A DNA stretch of 36,850 bases, taken from positions 1 to 36,850 of the forward strand of contig MDVR01000023.1 of assembly GCA_001940725.1 (NCBI GenBank), in the 5' to 3' direction. This document shows positions 25,481-33,348 of this stretch, one piece after another; position 1 is the stretch's first letter, and each line of letters begins with the position of its first letter. The translations under genes were made by a program, and so were the position numbers. Below the pieces are notes generated by a model. It did no database searches, was not told the origin of the DNA, and saw only the letters and a list, made by a program, of their open reading frames with translations. The DNA comes from Candidatus Heimdallarchaeota archaeon LC_2. GTDB lineage: Archaea; Asgardarchaeota; Heimdallarchaeia; Heimdallarchaeales; Kariarchaeaceae.

Positions 25481-25876
25481 TTATGTGAAAACCCCCCCTC
25501 TGTTCACATAGAATATAGCTAAAGCTTGACCAGCATAACCCCCTAAAAAAACGAAAACAAGTGTTGAAAAAATATTAGTAAATCCTAAAGGGATGGTTTC
25601 TTCACTTAATTTAATTGTTTCCACCACAAATGTGGACATGGTTGTCAGACTACCCATAAATCCTGTTCCAAGAAAAATTAACCAGTTGCTTTCTAATACA
25701 TTAAGTGAATATAGAGTTACAAGAAATCCAAGCAGTCCACTTCCAATAATATTTACTATTAAGGTTCCATAAGGAAAATCACTATTTTTGTAATATCCTG
25801 TAATCCAGTATCTTGCTAATGCACCAAACATTCCTCCAACAGCAATAAGAATGTAGGGTGGAAATCGATCCAACAT
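25481..25876 (-). CDS. crcB: Fluoride channel/exporter CrcB (Fluc)
   Basis: About 131 residues from the internal ATG at 25876; a TTG at 25885 is an alternative. Four hydrophobic segments form the Fluc fold. Signatures: Gly-Gly-Met-Phe-Gly-Ala-Leu-Ala-Arg-Tyr near the start, Tyr-Gly-Thr-Leu-Ile-Val-Asn-Ile-Ile-Gly-Ser with the conserved Asn, and Gly-Phe-Met-Gly-Ser-Leu-Thr-Thr-Met-Ser-Thr-Phe with the central helix break that binds sodium. The usual first Phe of the Thr-Thr-Phe-Ser-Thr-Phe block is Met here. Fluc dimers let fluoride leave the cell and protect against it. It heads the operon crcB-DUF190-DUF47. I find no fluoride riboswitch upstream. Confidence 0.92.
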   Translation of the reverse strand: MLDRFPPYILIAVGGMFGALARYWITGYYKNSDFPYGTLIVNIIGSGLLGFLVTLYSLNVLESNWLIFLGTGFMGSLTTMSTFVVETIKLSEETIPLGFTNIFSTLVFVFLGGYAGQALAIFYVNRGGVFT

Positions 25877-26077
25877 AAACTGCAAAACATAACTTGTTAC
25901 ATGATTTTATCGATTTTCAAGGTTATTTTTGATAACAAATTCAAATTCTCTAAAGCAAGTCTCAAAGATCATCAATTCTTACAAAAGAAATTGGAGTAAT
26001 AGCAAACCACAGGTTTCCTAATATTATTGTAACGCATTATTGATACTTCTAGGTCAAATCTGTTCCATACATGTTTA

Positions 26078-26085
26078 TTATATAA
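26078..26085 (+). promoter_or_regulatory. Probable TATA box of the acidic surface protein gene
   Basis: TTATATAA lies 45 bases before the ATG at 26130. With a start site about 25 bases downstream this leaves a leader of roughly 20 bases, as expected for an archaeal promoter. Confidence 0.4.
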
Positions 26086-26129
26086 AAAGTCCTAACTAAT
26101 ATTATCCAATAATAATATGGTGCATAACT

Positions 26130-27293
26130 ATGAAAATAATAAAATTTTTCTTAATACTATTACTACTAGGGGCGTTAGTTCAAACATCTTCCCTGGTGAA
26201 TGCTAGAGACGACCTTGGTCTTTTACAAACAGAAGACGAGGAAGACGATGAAACTCATACGGAGGACGAAGATGAAACCGATGATGACGATCATACTAAT
26301 CACGAAGATGATGATGATGAAGACAGTGAAGACGAAAAAGAAGAGAAAGATAACGCTTATGAACGTCAAATCGAACTAGAACAAGAGGATGACAAATTTC
26401 AATTACAATCTGAACTAAAAGTTGGTGAAAACAAAGACAAAATAGAAGTCGAATTTAAAGTAGAAGATAAAGCTGAAATTAAGTTAAAATACAAATCTGA
26501 ATCAGACGCTTTGGAAGCTAAATTCAAATATAGGGTCTCTTTTGAAAAAGTCGTTGAATATTGGGATGTTGATGGAACAGGGTTTAGCAACACCTCAGTA
26601 GCACTTTCCGAACTTAAATTCAAAGAATGGGATGTCATTAAATACGAAATATTAAATGTAGACGGAGCAGACGTGTATGTTGTTACTGCAACTACATCCG
26701 ATCAGGTATTCAGTCTTGTGTTAAGATTTGCAGCTTCGATTTTGGCTTTAGACGGTGCCCTCTTAACCCCTAATTCAGTAAAAATTGATGTAATAATAAA
26801 TAATTACGAATATTTGTGGGATAATTCTAGTTTAGCTGTTTCCGTCAAAATTAAAACTGAATCCAAACTTGAAAAAGAAGATCAATCAACTGAAGAAGAG
26901 GCTGGATTTGCATTAGGTGAAAGCCAAGTAGCTATTGGTGCATTATCAGAAGGTTTCTTTTCATGGGCAGAGACGGCAACTGCTGACGGTGTAGTTGTTG
27001 ATGTACTTACTTCAACATTACAAGAATCTAGCCACGAAGATGATGATCTGGAAGAAAATGAGACTAGTCAAAAATTGTATTTCTCTTTCATAACTACAAA
27101 TGCCTCTGCAATTGTTTGGGATCCTAAAGTTGGTGTGGTTAGCGAAGGTACACAAGAATTAATTGCAGCTATTGAATCAAAGTTTGGTCCAGCAGCAGGA
27201 GATGGGAGTTCCCTCCCAGGATTTGGCTTTTGGATGATATTAGTTTCTCTGGGAGTCATACAAGTCTTTATATTAAAAAGGAAGAATAATTAA
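26130..27293 (+). CDS. Acidic anchored surface protein
   Basis: 387 residues: a signal peptide (1-25), an extremely acidic Asp/Glu/His/Thr segment (about 35-76), and a Lys/Glu-rich repeat-like segment (about 85-135) with alternating charges. A beta-rich domain follows, then a C-terminal anchor. The anchor is Ser-Leu-Pro-Gly-Phe-Gly-Phe followed by a hydrophobic helix and Lys-Arg-Lys, which recalls PGF-CTERM sorting signals though it may be a simple membrane helix. The acidic segment could bind calcium or other metals on the cell surface. No named family is recognised. A membrane-bound regulator starts 94 bases downstream in the same direction and may be linked in function. Confidence 0.8.
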   Translation: MKIIKFFLILLLLGALVQTSSLVNARDDLGLLQTEDEEDDETHTEDEDETDDDDHTNHEDDDDEDSEDEKEEKDNAYERQIELEQEDDKFQLQSELKVGENKDKIEVEFKVEDKAEIKLKYKSESDALEAKFKYRVSFEKVVEYWDVDGTGFSNTSVALSELKFKEWDVIKYEILNVDGADVYVVTATTSDQVFSLVLRFAASILALDGALLTPNSVKIDVIINNYEYLWDNSSLAVSVKIKTESKLEKEDQSTEEEAGFALGESQVAIGALSEGFFSWAETATADGVVVDVLTSTLQESSHEDDDLEENETSQKLYFSFITTNASAIVWDPKVGVVSEGTQELIAAIESKFGPAAGDGSSLPGFGFWMILVSLGVIQVFILKRKNN

Positions 27294-27387
27294 GTAGATA
27301 AATATCAAGCACGCAGAGCTTGATTTATCTTCCTTTCGAAAGAAATCGCGAAAATTAAAATAATTAGAAAATAAGGAATGGAATGTT

Positions 27388-28926
27388 GTGAAATTATTCT
27401 CATTATTGATCCTTTGTCTTTTTGTAATGAACATAACAGCCACAGCAATTGAAATCGATCAAGAAGATAATACACCTCAAATTTTACTGATGCATTCTAA
27501 TTCTACAGAAAAAGTTACAATCGCTTCAATTTTTCAAGATATTTCAATTTCTAATAATTTAGATACTAGACTCATTTCTAATTTGACAAATACCAATTTG
27601 CAATCTTATGATATGATTATTTTTGTAAGTTCTAATGAATTTGATTTGGATGAAAATGTTGAGGATAGAATTGAAACTTTTTTGAGCGACGCTTCAAAAT
27701 TTTTCATTTCCTTTAGCCCATTTCTTGATGAATTTGAAGATAAATTGGAAGAGTTATTAGGTATTAAAAAGCTCGAAAATATTTTCCCTAAAGACAATGT
27801 TACAAATTGGGATTTGAAAATGGATGTAGATTTTGGAAGTTTAACACAGGGAAGCACCTTTAGCTACTCAGGTCAATATGCTGAGATTGAACCAGTATCT
27901 AGTGCTAGTACAATTGTGTCTGTGACTGATATAAACTTTGATGGTGAATTTGATGAAGAAATTTCTTTTCCAGCTCCTGCCATCATTAATGCAACAACAA
28001 ATAAAGCCCAAATAATAACTAGTACATTATCACCATTTTCTAGCAATTCGTTAAATCCTCTATCACTTAATCAAATACCGCAGCCATTCGAGGTTTTGCT
28101 TACAGAGATTTTTCGTTCTAGCATCAATATAATAAGTCAGACTGGTAAAACAATTATTACTGACACAAAAGTTAATGAAAACGACATTGATGATTCCCCA
28201 ATAGATAAAATTCCGTTGCTTCCTGATCTCCCATTTGGTAACTTCTTGATATATGGAATAATCTTACTAATTTCCTTGTTTATCACTAAGCTTCTCGGAA
28301 TTCTAGATTGGGTTTCTCGAAAAGCCATAGGTTTAGGGATCTTTATAATTGGAGCATTTTATAGTGTTGAAGATAGGATTCTAGATCAAAAAGATGTCTA
28401 CCTAAATCAATCAAGAGCGGATATAATGGATTTTTTGGATACAGTGGGTAAATATGGTTCACATCTACGCGAAATAAAATCAACTACCCATCTTGGATCA
28501 GGATCCCTGCTTTGGCATCTGAAGGTATTGGAAGACTTTAATTGGATTGTAAAATACAAGATTGATAGTTTTACAGTTTATGTCGCCTATAGTCATGAAA
28601 CGACATTTGATCCATATGTGAAAAGTTTGGAATTGAAATTACAATCTAAATATTCTTTTGATCTAATCGAAGCTTTACTCAGTATTAGTTTTGATGAAAA
28701 TATTGTCATATCAGATCTTCAAGATCTTACTGGAGTTCCAAATAAAGCGATAAGGAGATTTATAAATAAACTAGCTGAATTGGATCTTGTAAAAATAAGA
28801 TCACAAAAACCTATAAAGTTTAGAATTTACAACCATTCTATTTTGAATAACCTTCACGAAAGTTTTAGATTGAGAATTGAGTACGAAGTATCGGATAATT
28901 CAGTTAACGTAGAAGAGATCGACTAA
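27388..28926 (+). CDS. Membrane-tethered winged-helix transcription regulator
   Basis: 512 residues with an unusual order. A signal-like first helix (1-20) is followed by an extracellular domain (about 28-280); its start (Ile-Leu-Leu-Met-His-Ser-Asn, then Asp-Met-Ile-Ile-Phe-Val-Ser) resembles the alternating strand-helix layout of GATase-like folds. Two membrane helices follow (about 285-304 and 312-326). The cytoplasmic part has two winged-helix units: 340-400 (Ile-Met-Asp-Phe-Leu ... Leu-Gly-Ser-Gly-Ser-Leu-Leu-Trp-His-Leu-Lys-Val-Leu-Glu) and 422-482 (Ile-Ser-Asp-Leu-Gln-Asp-Leu-Thr-Gly-Val-Pro ... Arg-Arg-Phe-Ile-Asn-Lys-Leu). It would bind DNA from the membrane in response to an outside signal. 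GTG start at 27388 with AAGGA upstream. Confidence 0.75.
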   Translation: MKLFSLLILCLFVMNITATAIEIDQEDNTPQILLMHSNSTEKVTIASIFQDISISNNLDTRLISNLTNTNLQSYDMIIFVSSNEFDLDENVEDRIETFLSDASKFFISFSPFLDEFEDKLEELLGIKKLENIFPKDNVTNWDLKMDVDFGSLTQGSTFSYSGQYAEIEPVSSASTIVSVTDINFDGEFDEEISFPAPAIINATTNKAQIITSTLSPFSSNSLNPLSLNQIPQPFEVLLTEIFRSSINIISQTGKTIITDTKVNENDIDDSPIDKIPLLPDLPFGNFLIYGIILLISLFITKLLGILDWVSRKAIGLGIFIIGAFYSVEDRILDQKDVYLNQSRADIMDFLDTVGKYGSHLREIKSTTHLGSGSLLWHLKVLEDFNWIVKYKIDSFTVYVAYSHETTFDPYVKSLELKLQSKYSFDLIEALLSISFDENIVISDLQDLTGVPNKAIRRFINKLAELDLVKIRSQKPIKFRIYNHSILNNLHESFRLRIEYEVSDNSVNVEEID

Positions 28927-28960
28927 CAATTATTATCGTTAAAATTTTAATCGTTTCCCA

Positions 28961-28969
28961 TTTTTTTTT
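28961..28969 (+). terminator. Oligo-T terminator after the regulator gene
   Basis: A run of nine T starts 34 bases after the stop codon, without a strong hairpin, as archaeal RNA polymerase uses. Confidence 0.35.
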
Positions 28970-29118
28970 GCCACCCAATTATGAATTATAGATTCGATAG
29001 ATTATAAATGTTCAAGGAGTTCATTCAGTATTCGTAAAGAAGCAAATTAATCTCACCATAATACTTTCACCTACCTCTCTCAATCAACATTTTTTAATTA
29101 TCAAGTGAATAGATATGA

Positions 29119-30000
29119 TTGGTGCAATTTCAATCATTAGCATCAGGTAGTAATGGAAATTGTTCTGTTTGGGATACACCCAATGGTGCCATTATTTTTG
29201 ATGCCGGAATTTCAAGAACACGGATTATTAAAGGTTTAAATAATTTAGATGTTGAAGCGAAATCTGTCAAATATATCTTTATTACTCATGCCCACTGGGA
29301 CCATGTTAACGGTTTACCCGTATTAATGAATTATTTGGAAAATGCACGCGTAGTAGCAACATCCCAGACTATCAATGAATTAACAAAATTAAAAAAAAAT
29401 GATATCAGATATCAAAATATTGCTAATAAAGCAATTCCTGTAGAATTTGATGATACAATTGAACTTTCCAATCGATTTAGCGTTTCATGTTTCCCTGCGG
29501 AGCATGATATTGCTGGAGCTTCAGGGTTTCAAATAAAACATAAAAAATCTGATTTTACAGTGAGTTACATTACTGACACAGCTAGTTTATCTCTAGATTT
29601 TGTGGATGCTATGAGTCATTCTGATATTTTCTTCCTCGAGAGCAATCATGATCTAGAATTATTAAATAAATCACGACGCCCTTATTGGCTAAAACAAAGA
29701 ATAAAGAGTACACATTTATCAAATAATAAGTTCTTACATTTAGCCAAACAAATTATTTCAGATAGGACAAAAGTCGTATATCTGGGCCATTTAAGTGGTG
29801 AGTGCAATGACGAATTTATTGTTGCTGAGCAAATGAAAAAATTTACCAAAGTTCAACCAGTGAACTGGGTTGTTTGTACCAGATCAAGAGAAAGTGCTAA
29901 ATTTATTTCTACTAAATTTGGATTTGAAATTCAAGGAGGATTAACCAATATTAATGATGATAGAATCAAATCAGATCATAGTTTAGCCTCTTTTTTTTAG
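29119..30000 (+). CDS. MBL-fold metallo-hydrolase, YycJ/WalJ-like
   Basis: 293 residues of the metallo-beta-lactamase fold. The metal motif is Thr-His57-Ala-His59-Trp-Asp61-His62, with Pro-Ala-Glu-His-Asp after it, Ile-Thr-Asp-Thr near 152, and Leu-Gly-His-Leu-Ser-Gly-Glu-Cys-Asn near 226. The opening Leu-Ala-Ser-Gly-Ser-Asn-Gly-Asn-Cys is characteristic of the YycJ/WalJ group, proposed single-strand or double-strand DNA processing hydrolases. The frame can only start at TTG 29119 or GTG 29122, because a TGA lies directly upstream; an ATG at 29115 is out of frame. It is a single gene, flanked by oligo-T tracts. Confidence 0.85.
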   Translation: MVQFQSLASGSNGNCSVWDTPNGAIIFDAGISRTRIIKGLNNLDVEAKSVKYIFITHAHWDHVNGLPVLMNYLENARVVATSQTINELTKLKKNDIRYQNIANKAIPVEFDDTIELSNRFSVSCFPAEHDIAGASGFQIKHKKSDFTVSYITDTASLSLDFVDAMSHSDIFFLESNHDLELLNKSRRPYWLKQRIKSTHLSNNKFLHLAKQIISDRTKVVYLGHLSGECNDEFIVAEQMKKFTKVQPVNWVVCTRSRESAKFISTKFGFEIQGGLTNINDDRIKSDHSLASFF

Positions 30001-30018
30001 GTATCAATAAAATAATAA

Positions 30019-30027
30019 TTTTTTTTT
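30019..30027 (+). terminator. Oligo-T terminator after the MBL gene
   Basis: A run of nine T begins 19 bases after the stop codon, without a hairpin. Confidence 0.35.
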
Positions 30028-30089
30028 ATAATTATCCCACTCGTATTACAATAAATTAAATATTAACTTCAATAAAATTCAAGTAGAAG

Positions 30090-30279
30090 ATGGTATTTTC
30101 TGAAATTAAGGAAAGTCTGAGCAATCATAATTTTGAAAATGCCATAATGCTAATTGATAATATTGAAGAAAAACATCAACTTGAAGCGAAAATCTATAAA
30201 TCTGTAGTCTACGTAAGAAAAGGAGACTTCGGTAAAGGTCTCAAAATCGCCAATGAATCGATAAAGCTTGCTAAAAAAA
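30090..30279 (+). pseudogene. TPR-like gene truncated by inverted repeat
   Basis: The first 63 residues are helical and TPR-like: Phe-Glu-Asn-Ala-Ile-Met-Leu-Ile-Asp-Asn-Ile, then Ala-Lys-Ile-Tyr-Lys-Ser-Val-Val-Tyr and Asp-Phe-Gly-Lys-Gly-Leu-Lys-Ile-Ala. At 30280 the sequence runs into the left arm of a 211-bp inverted repeat. The frame continues by chance for 27 residues that are only the opposite strand of another gene, then stops at 30365. The original gene was surely longer. Whether the break is real or an assembly fault is not decidable here. Confidence 0.6.
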
Positions 30280-30490
30280 AGTCTGACTATTTTAGATCTA
30301 CTCATTCCTTTGCCTTTGAGATTTTTCTGATTATAACTAAAGTGACAATTGAAAGAAAAACATAAGAAGAATTAATATCTAAAGGACTTTCATCACCATC
30401 TCCTTCATTTGTGCTGGTCTCTAGCAATTCGGGGTTAATATAGACCCAAGTACCCCCAGTTCCCTCATTTCCAAGCTCATCAAATATTTT
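30280..30490. repeat. Perfect 211-bp inverted repeat, left arm
   Basis: Every base pairs with 30746-30956 read on the other strand; the pairing was followed line by line. The arm carries, on the minus strand, the last ~60 codons of the anchored-protein gene whose main copy lies on the plus strand. Confidence 0.95.
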
Positions 30491-30511
30491 CATATCCAAT
30501 GGTGGCTCTAT

Positions 30512-30934
30512 ATGATTGAATATAATGATATAATTGACAATGGGGCACCGATTGTATCATCGACATTAGGTAAAATACTCCAAGAAATTGCAAATGTGTC
30601 CACAATAGAATTTACAGTTACTGAAAATCATTTTGAGAAATATGAATTATATCAAAACCAAACTCTATTCTCAGGAGGATTTGAGGAGCTATCGGTTTGG
30701 AAATTTGAAGTTCCTGTTACATACAGTAACACTACATGGACATTAAAAATATTTGATGAGCTTGGAAATGAGGGAACTGGGGGTACTTGGGTCTATATTA
30801 ACCCCGAATTGCTAGAGACCAGCACAAATGAAGGAGATGGTGATGAAAGTCCTTTAGATATTAATTCTTCTTATGTTTTTCTTTCAATTGTCACTTTAGT
30901 TATAATCAGAAAAATCTCAAAGGCAAAGGAATGA
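30512..30934 (+). pseudogene. Anchored surface protein, N-terminus lost
   Basis: 140 residues from the first ATG. It ends in an acidic linker and a membrane helix (Ser-Tyr-Val-Phe-Leu-Ser-Ile-Val-Thr-Leu-Val-Ile-Ile) with a Lys/Arg tail, as in other surface proteins here. The part before it has the Ig-like pattern Ser-Gly-Gly-Phe ... Trp-Lys-Phe-Glu-Val-Pro-Val-Thr-Tyr ... Trp-Thr-Leu-Lys-Ile-Phe-Asp-Glu. There is no signal peptide, because upstream of 30491 the sequence turns into the inverted-repeat arm. A full gene would need a leader and further domains. The final 63 residues are encoded twice, once in each arm. Confidence 0.6.
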
Positions 30935-30956
30935 GTAGATCTAAAATAGTCAGACT
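30746..30956. repeat. Perfect 211-bp inverted repeat, right arm
   Basis: Partner of 30280-30490, separated by a 255-bp unique spacer. It extends 22 bases past the stop codon of the anchored-protein gene. Confidence 0.95.
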
Positions 30957-31030
30957 AAATTTACATATAATATTATTACACCTCTAAAAGAAAATAATTA
31001 ATTAGCTCAGAGTTAACCGAAATTAATTGT

Positions 31031-31083
31031 TATAGTTATTCTAAACGCCTTTTCCAAAATCTCCCCATTTCCGATCATCAGTC
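31031..31083 (+). repeat. 53-bp dispersed repeat, copy 1
   Basis: Begins TATAGTTATTCTAAACGCC and ends CCGATCATCAGTC. It differs from copy 2 by one base. It lies downstream of the NTF2-like gene, in the noncoding gap. Confidence 0.9.
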
Positions 31084-31178
31084 TTTCAACACTGATCATT
31101 CTTATACCTGAATTATAGCTAGAATGCAATTTAAACTCGATCGATCACTATACTTACTCTATTGATCGACTCATGTCC

Positions 31179-31754
31179 CTAAAGTAACCCATCATCCCTC
31201 AAATTAGAAAGATAATTTTGGATTTTTTCAATTTGATCAAAATTTATAAAACTAGCTCCTAGTGCATGATACATTGATAACCAATCAGTGACAACGTCGA
31301 TTTTGTAAATCAGATTATCCTTGAATTCGATGAATAGTGCTACATCAAAATTGACTTCCTTGTCGAGAGTAAATTTAATTGTAGAATTTTCTGGTTGTTG
31401 AATAAATTTAGTGGTTGATGTGATATATACTGCTGCACTGTTTTCACTTATCACGATTCTATTCGTTTTTCCATGTCCTTGACTAAAATGTGGTCGTTTC
31501 CAAGCTCTACGCACCCAGTCAATAAGAGCTTGACGTACAGGATTTCCTGCAGATGTCCTGGGTTTATTCTCAGAATCCAAAAAAGTTTCACTTTCATCTA
31601 GGAATTCATTCAGAAATCCCCATTTCAGAGAAGAATTCGGGAACGAATTGGTAAAGTCGGGATGAAGAATTTCATCAGCAAGTTCAACGTTCCATGTTGT
31701 GTTAACTTCTTGCCATAATTCAACCAATTGTTCATTGCTATATTTCGCACTCAT
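31179..31754 (-). CDS. NTF2/SnoaL-like protein
   Basis: About 191 residues from the ATG at 31754 (Met-Ser-Ala-Lys-Tyr-Ser-Asn-Glu-Gln); a longer frame to 31811 adds an unlikely hydrophobic extension. The pattern Leu-Val-Glu-Leu-Trp-Gln-Glu-Val-Asn ... Ala-Asp-Glu-Ile-Leu-His-Pro-Asp-Phe, then a beta-rich C-terminal half (Arg-Ile-Val-Ile-Ser-Glu-Asn-Ser-Ala-Ala-Val-Tyr ... Ile-Tyr-Lys-Ile-Asp-Val-Val-Thr-Asp-Trp), is that of SnoaL/NTF2-like folds. These range from polyketide cyclases to simple binding proteins, so no substrate can be named. The gene stands alone, bracketed by copies 1 and 2 of the 53-bp repeat. Confidence 0.65.
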   Translation of the reverse strand: MSAKYSNEQLVELWQEVNTTWNVELADEILHPDFTNSFPNSSLKWGFLNEFLDESETFLDSENKPRTSAGNPVRQALIDWVRRAWKRPHFSQGHGKTNRIVISENSAAVYITSTTKFIQQPENSTIKFTLDKEVNFDVALFIEFKDNLIYKIDVVTDWLSMYHALGASFINFDQIEKIQNYLSNLRDDGLL

Positions 31755-32172
31755 AAACGAAGATCTATCGGTGAAAATAATAAATATTACGCATACAGTG
31801 CTATCCAACAATCAATGTTGGATTGCATAATCAATCGATTGATGTCTTACTCGAAAGTTCCGATCTGTAATCAAAGATATAGTTATTCTAAACGCCTTTT
31901 CCAAAATCTCCCAATTTCCGATCATCAGTCTATTGCATTTAGCCCAATTTTAGTCGCAACGGAATTCATCCAAATATCATTTTTGCCCTCAATAATATTC
32001 CAATCTGAAAAACAATCCCGAATTCCTTTTACAACTTTTTCGGTGTATCAAAAAAACTTTATCACATGGCAATAATTGTATAGTAATTTCATAATTAATT
32101 CTATTAAATCTTGAAAATTGTTAAAAACTAGATCAATTAAACGTTCTATACTGATAGGAAAGAGAAGGTAGA
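31755..32172. other. Divergent intergenic region with repeat copy 2
   Basis: The gap between two divergent genes holds repeat copy 2. On the minus strand, from about 32036 down to 31926, it also holds a 37-codon fragment that reads Val-Val-Lys-Gly-Ile-Arg-Asp-Cys-Phe-Ser-Asp-Trp-Asn-Ile-Ile-Glu-Gly before its stop inside the repeat. It has no start and may be a gene remnant or chance. Confidence 0.4.
31878..31930 (+). repeat. 53-bp dispersed repeat, copy 2
   Basis: 52 of 53 bases equal copy 1. It lies in the gap between the divergent NTF2-like and secreted-protein genes. Confidence 0.9.
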
Positions 32173-33033
32173 ATGACAAATCACAATCTATCAATAAGTT
32201 TTATCATCATTTTAATGATTTTTTTCCATCCAATAAATGTAGATGCTGCTGCTTCATTTGTTGACGATTTTGAGTATACTAACTTTCCGAGTGCCTATGA
32301 TGTTAGTACAGACATAGGCGCATCCATTGAAATTACTGATGAAAGAAGCATTTCGGGAGAGAACAGTCTAAAACTACTCACAACTAGCCAGAATGGAGGT
32401 GGCACACTATTAATCCCTTTGAATATAGATTATTTTCCAAATATTGAACTTATTTTATATCACTTTTTTGAGTCAAGTTTTCCATGGTTCGCAATTTCCA
32501 TATCTGGGGAGACGACTGGAGGGGGCATTAAAGAATTTTATTTCGAATATGGTAATCCAGATCAGGCTTGGGTTGATGATGGATATTTTACATTTCGAGG
32601 ATTCACAGAAGCAGAAAAGGAACACAAATGGGTCATGCTTTATGCAAATATCACAGCGGATCTTGAAATTGCATTCCAACATCCAGATAATCCTTTTGAT
32701 TCTTTCAATCCACTGACGCTTACTTCTTTGGTATTTGGTTTGGATGGTGCTCCTTCAGCTGATGAATCGAGAGTAATCTATATCGATGCAATCCAAATCG
32801 GATCAAATCTAGATATAATAGATATCGAGGTGACCTCGACAGATACGTCAAGCGATCAGTCATTTAGATCTTCATTGCTGACACCCATATCCACTGAACC
32901 CCGCCCATTACCTACACTAGTGTTACCAGTTGCGGCCCCCTTCCTTCTCATTTTCTTTGGTGCAGCTTCAATTACTATCATTATCAGTTTATTTTATCTG
33001 CGGAAATCTAGGGCCCCTTCTATTAAAGAATAA
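32173..33033 (+). CDS. Anchored secreted protein with jelly-roll-like domain
   Basis: 286 residues: a signal peptide ending near Ala-Ala-Ala (about 26), one globular beta-rich domain (about 28-210), a Ser/Thr/Pro linker, and a C-terminal membrane helix (about 255-276) with a basic end. The domain opens with Phe-Val-Asp-Asp-Phe-Glu-Tyr, then Ile-Ser-Gly-Glu-Asn-Ser-Leu-Lys-Leu, and closes with Arg-Val-Ile-Tyr-Ile-Asp-Ala-Ile-Gln-Ile. This is the pattern of carbohydrate-binding and laminin-like jelly rolls ('dDFE...GkySLkl ... yiDdi.ig'). Sugar binding at the cell surface is a reasonable guess. The gene is bracketed by copies 2 and 3 of the 53-bp repeat. Confidence 0.7.
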   Translation: MTNHNLSISFIIILMIFFHPINVDAAASFVDDFEYTNFPSAYDVSTDIGASIEITDERSISGENSLKLLTTSQNGGGTLLIPLNIDYFPNIELILYHFFESSFPWFAISISGETTGGGIKEFYFEYGNPDQAWVDDGYFTFRGFTEAEKEHKWVMLYANITADLEIAFQHPDNPFDSFNPLTLTSLVFGLDGAPSADESRVIYIDAIQIGSNLDIIDIEVTSTDTSSDQSFRSSLLTPISTEPRPLPTLVLPVAAPFLLIFFGAASITIIISLFYLRKSRAPSIKE

Positions 33034-33348
33034 TTAACTTAGATCAAGATCTGGAAATCAAATTTAAATGGGTTTTCTACTACATTGAAATGAAAAAAAA
33101 ATAAAAACCTCAGCTATTAATCGATCGAAACTAAGAGAGGTTACCAAAAAAATTTATTCATCAATGACTAATTGAATTATAGTTATTCTAAACGCCTTTT
33201 CCAAAAAATCCTATCTCCGATCATCAGTCAATTCTAAAATTCTTATCAGGTTGACGGAGTGATCGACTGAAAAACTTAGTGTGCCATCCCAATAAACGAT
33301 AACATTAGGAAAAAAATAATTAATTACTTCTCACTACCTTTATTAATT
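33034..33348. other. Intergenic region with repeat copy 3
   Basis: Noncoding, AT-rich. It contains a TCGATCGA palindrome at 33121-33128 and the third 53-bp repeat copy. No gene seen. Confidence 0.5.
33178..33229 (+). repeat. 53-bp dispersed repeat, copy 3 (diverged)
   Basis: The first 28 bases match the other copies exactly; the middle is changed and one base shorter; the last 13 (CCGATCATCAGTC) match again. Confidence 0.85.

Noticed and set aside
25877..26129. Fluoride riboswitch ahead of crcB
   Set aside because: The upstream region is AT-rich and shows none of the conserved GC-rich riboswitch blocks.
30302..30499. Independent minus-strand gene
   Set aside because: It is the inverted-repeat copy of the C-terminus of the gene ending at 30934, with no start context of its own.
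31728..32075. Plus-strand coding frame across repeat copy 2
   Set aside because: It overlaps the NTF2-like gene and the repeat, with no domain or plausible composition.
31031..33229. CRISPR-like array from the 53-bp repeats
   Set aside because: Only three copies 0.8-1.3 kb apart with genes between them; no regular spacers.
31031..33229. 53-bp repeats as decayed coding sequence
   Set aside because: One reverse frame gives Asp-Asp-Arg-Lys-(Leu/Trp)-Gly-Asp-Phe-Gly-Lys-Gly-Val then stop in copies 1 and 2, but copy 3 breaks it and no upstream frame continues.
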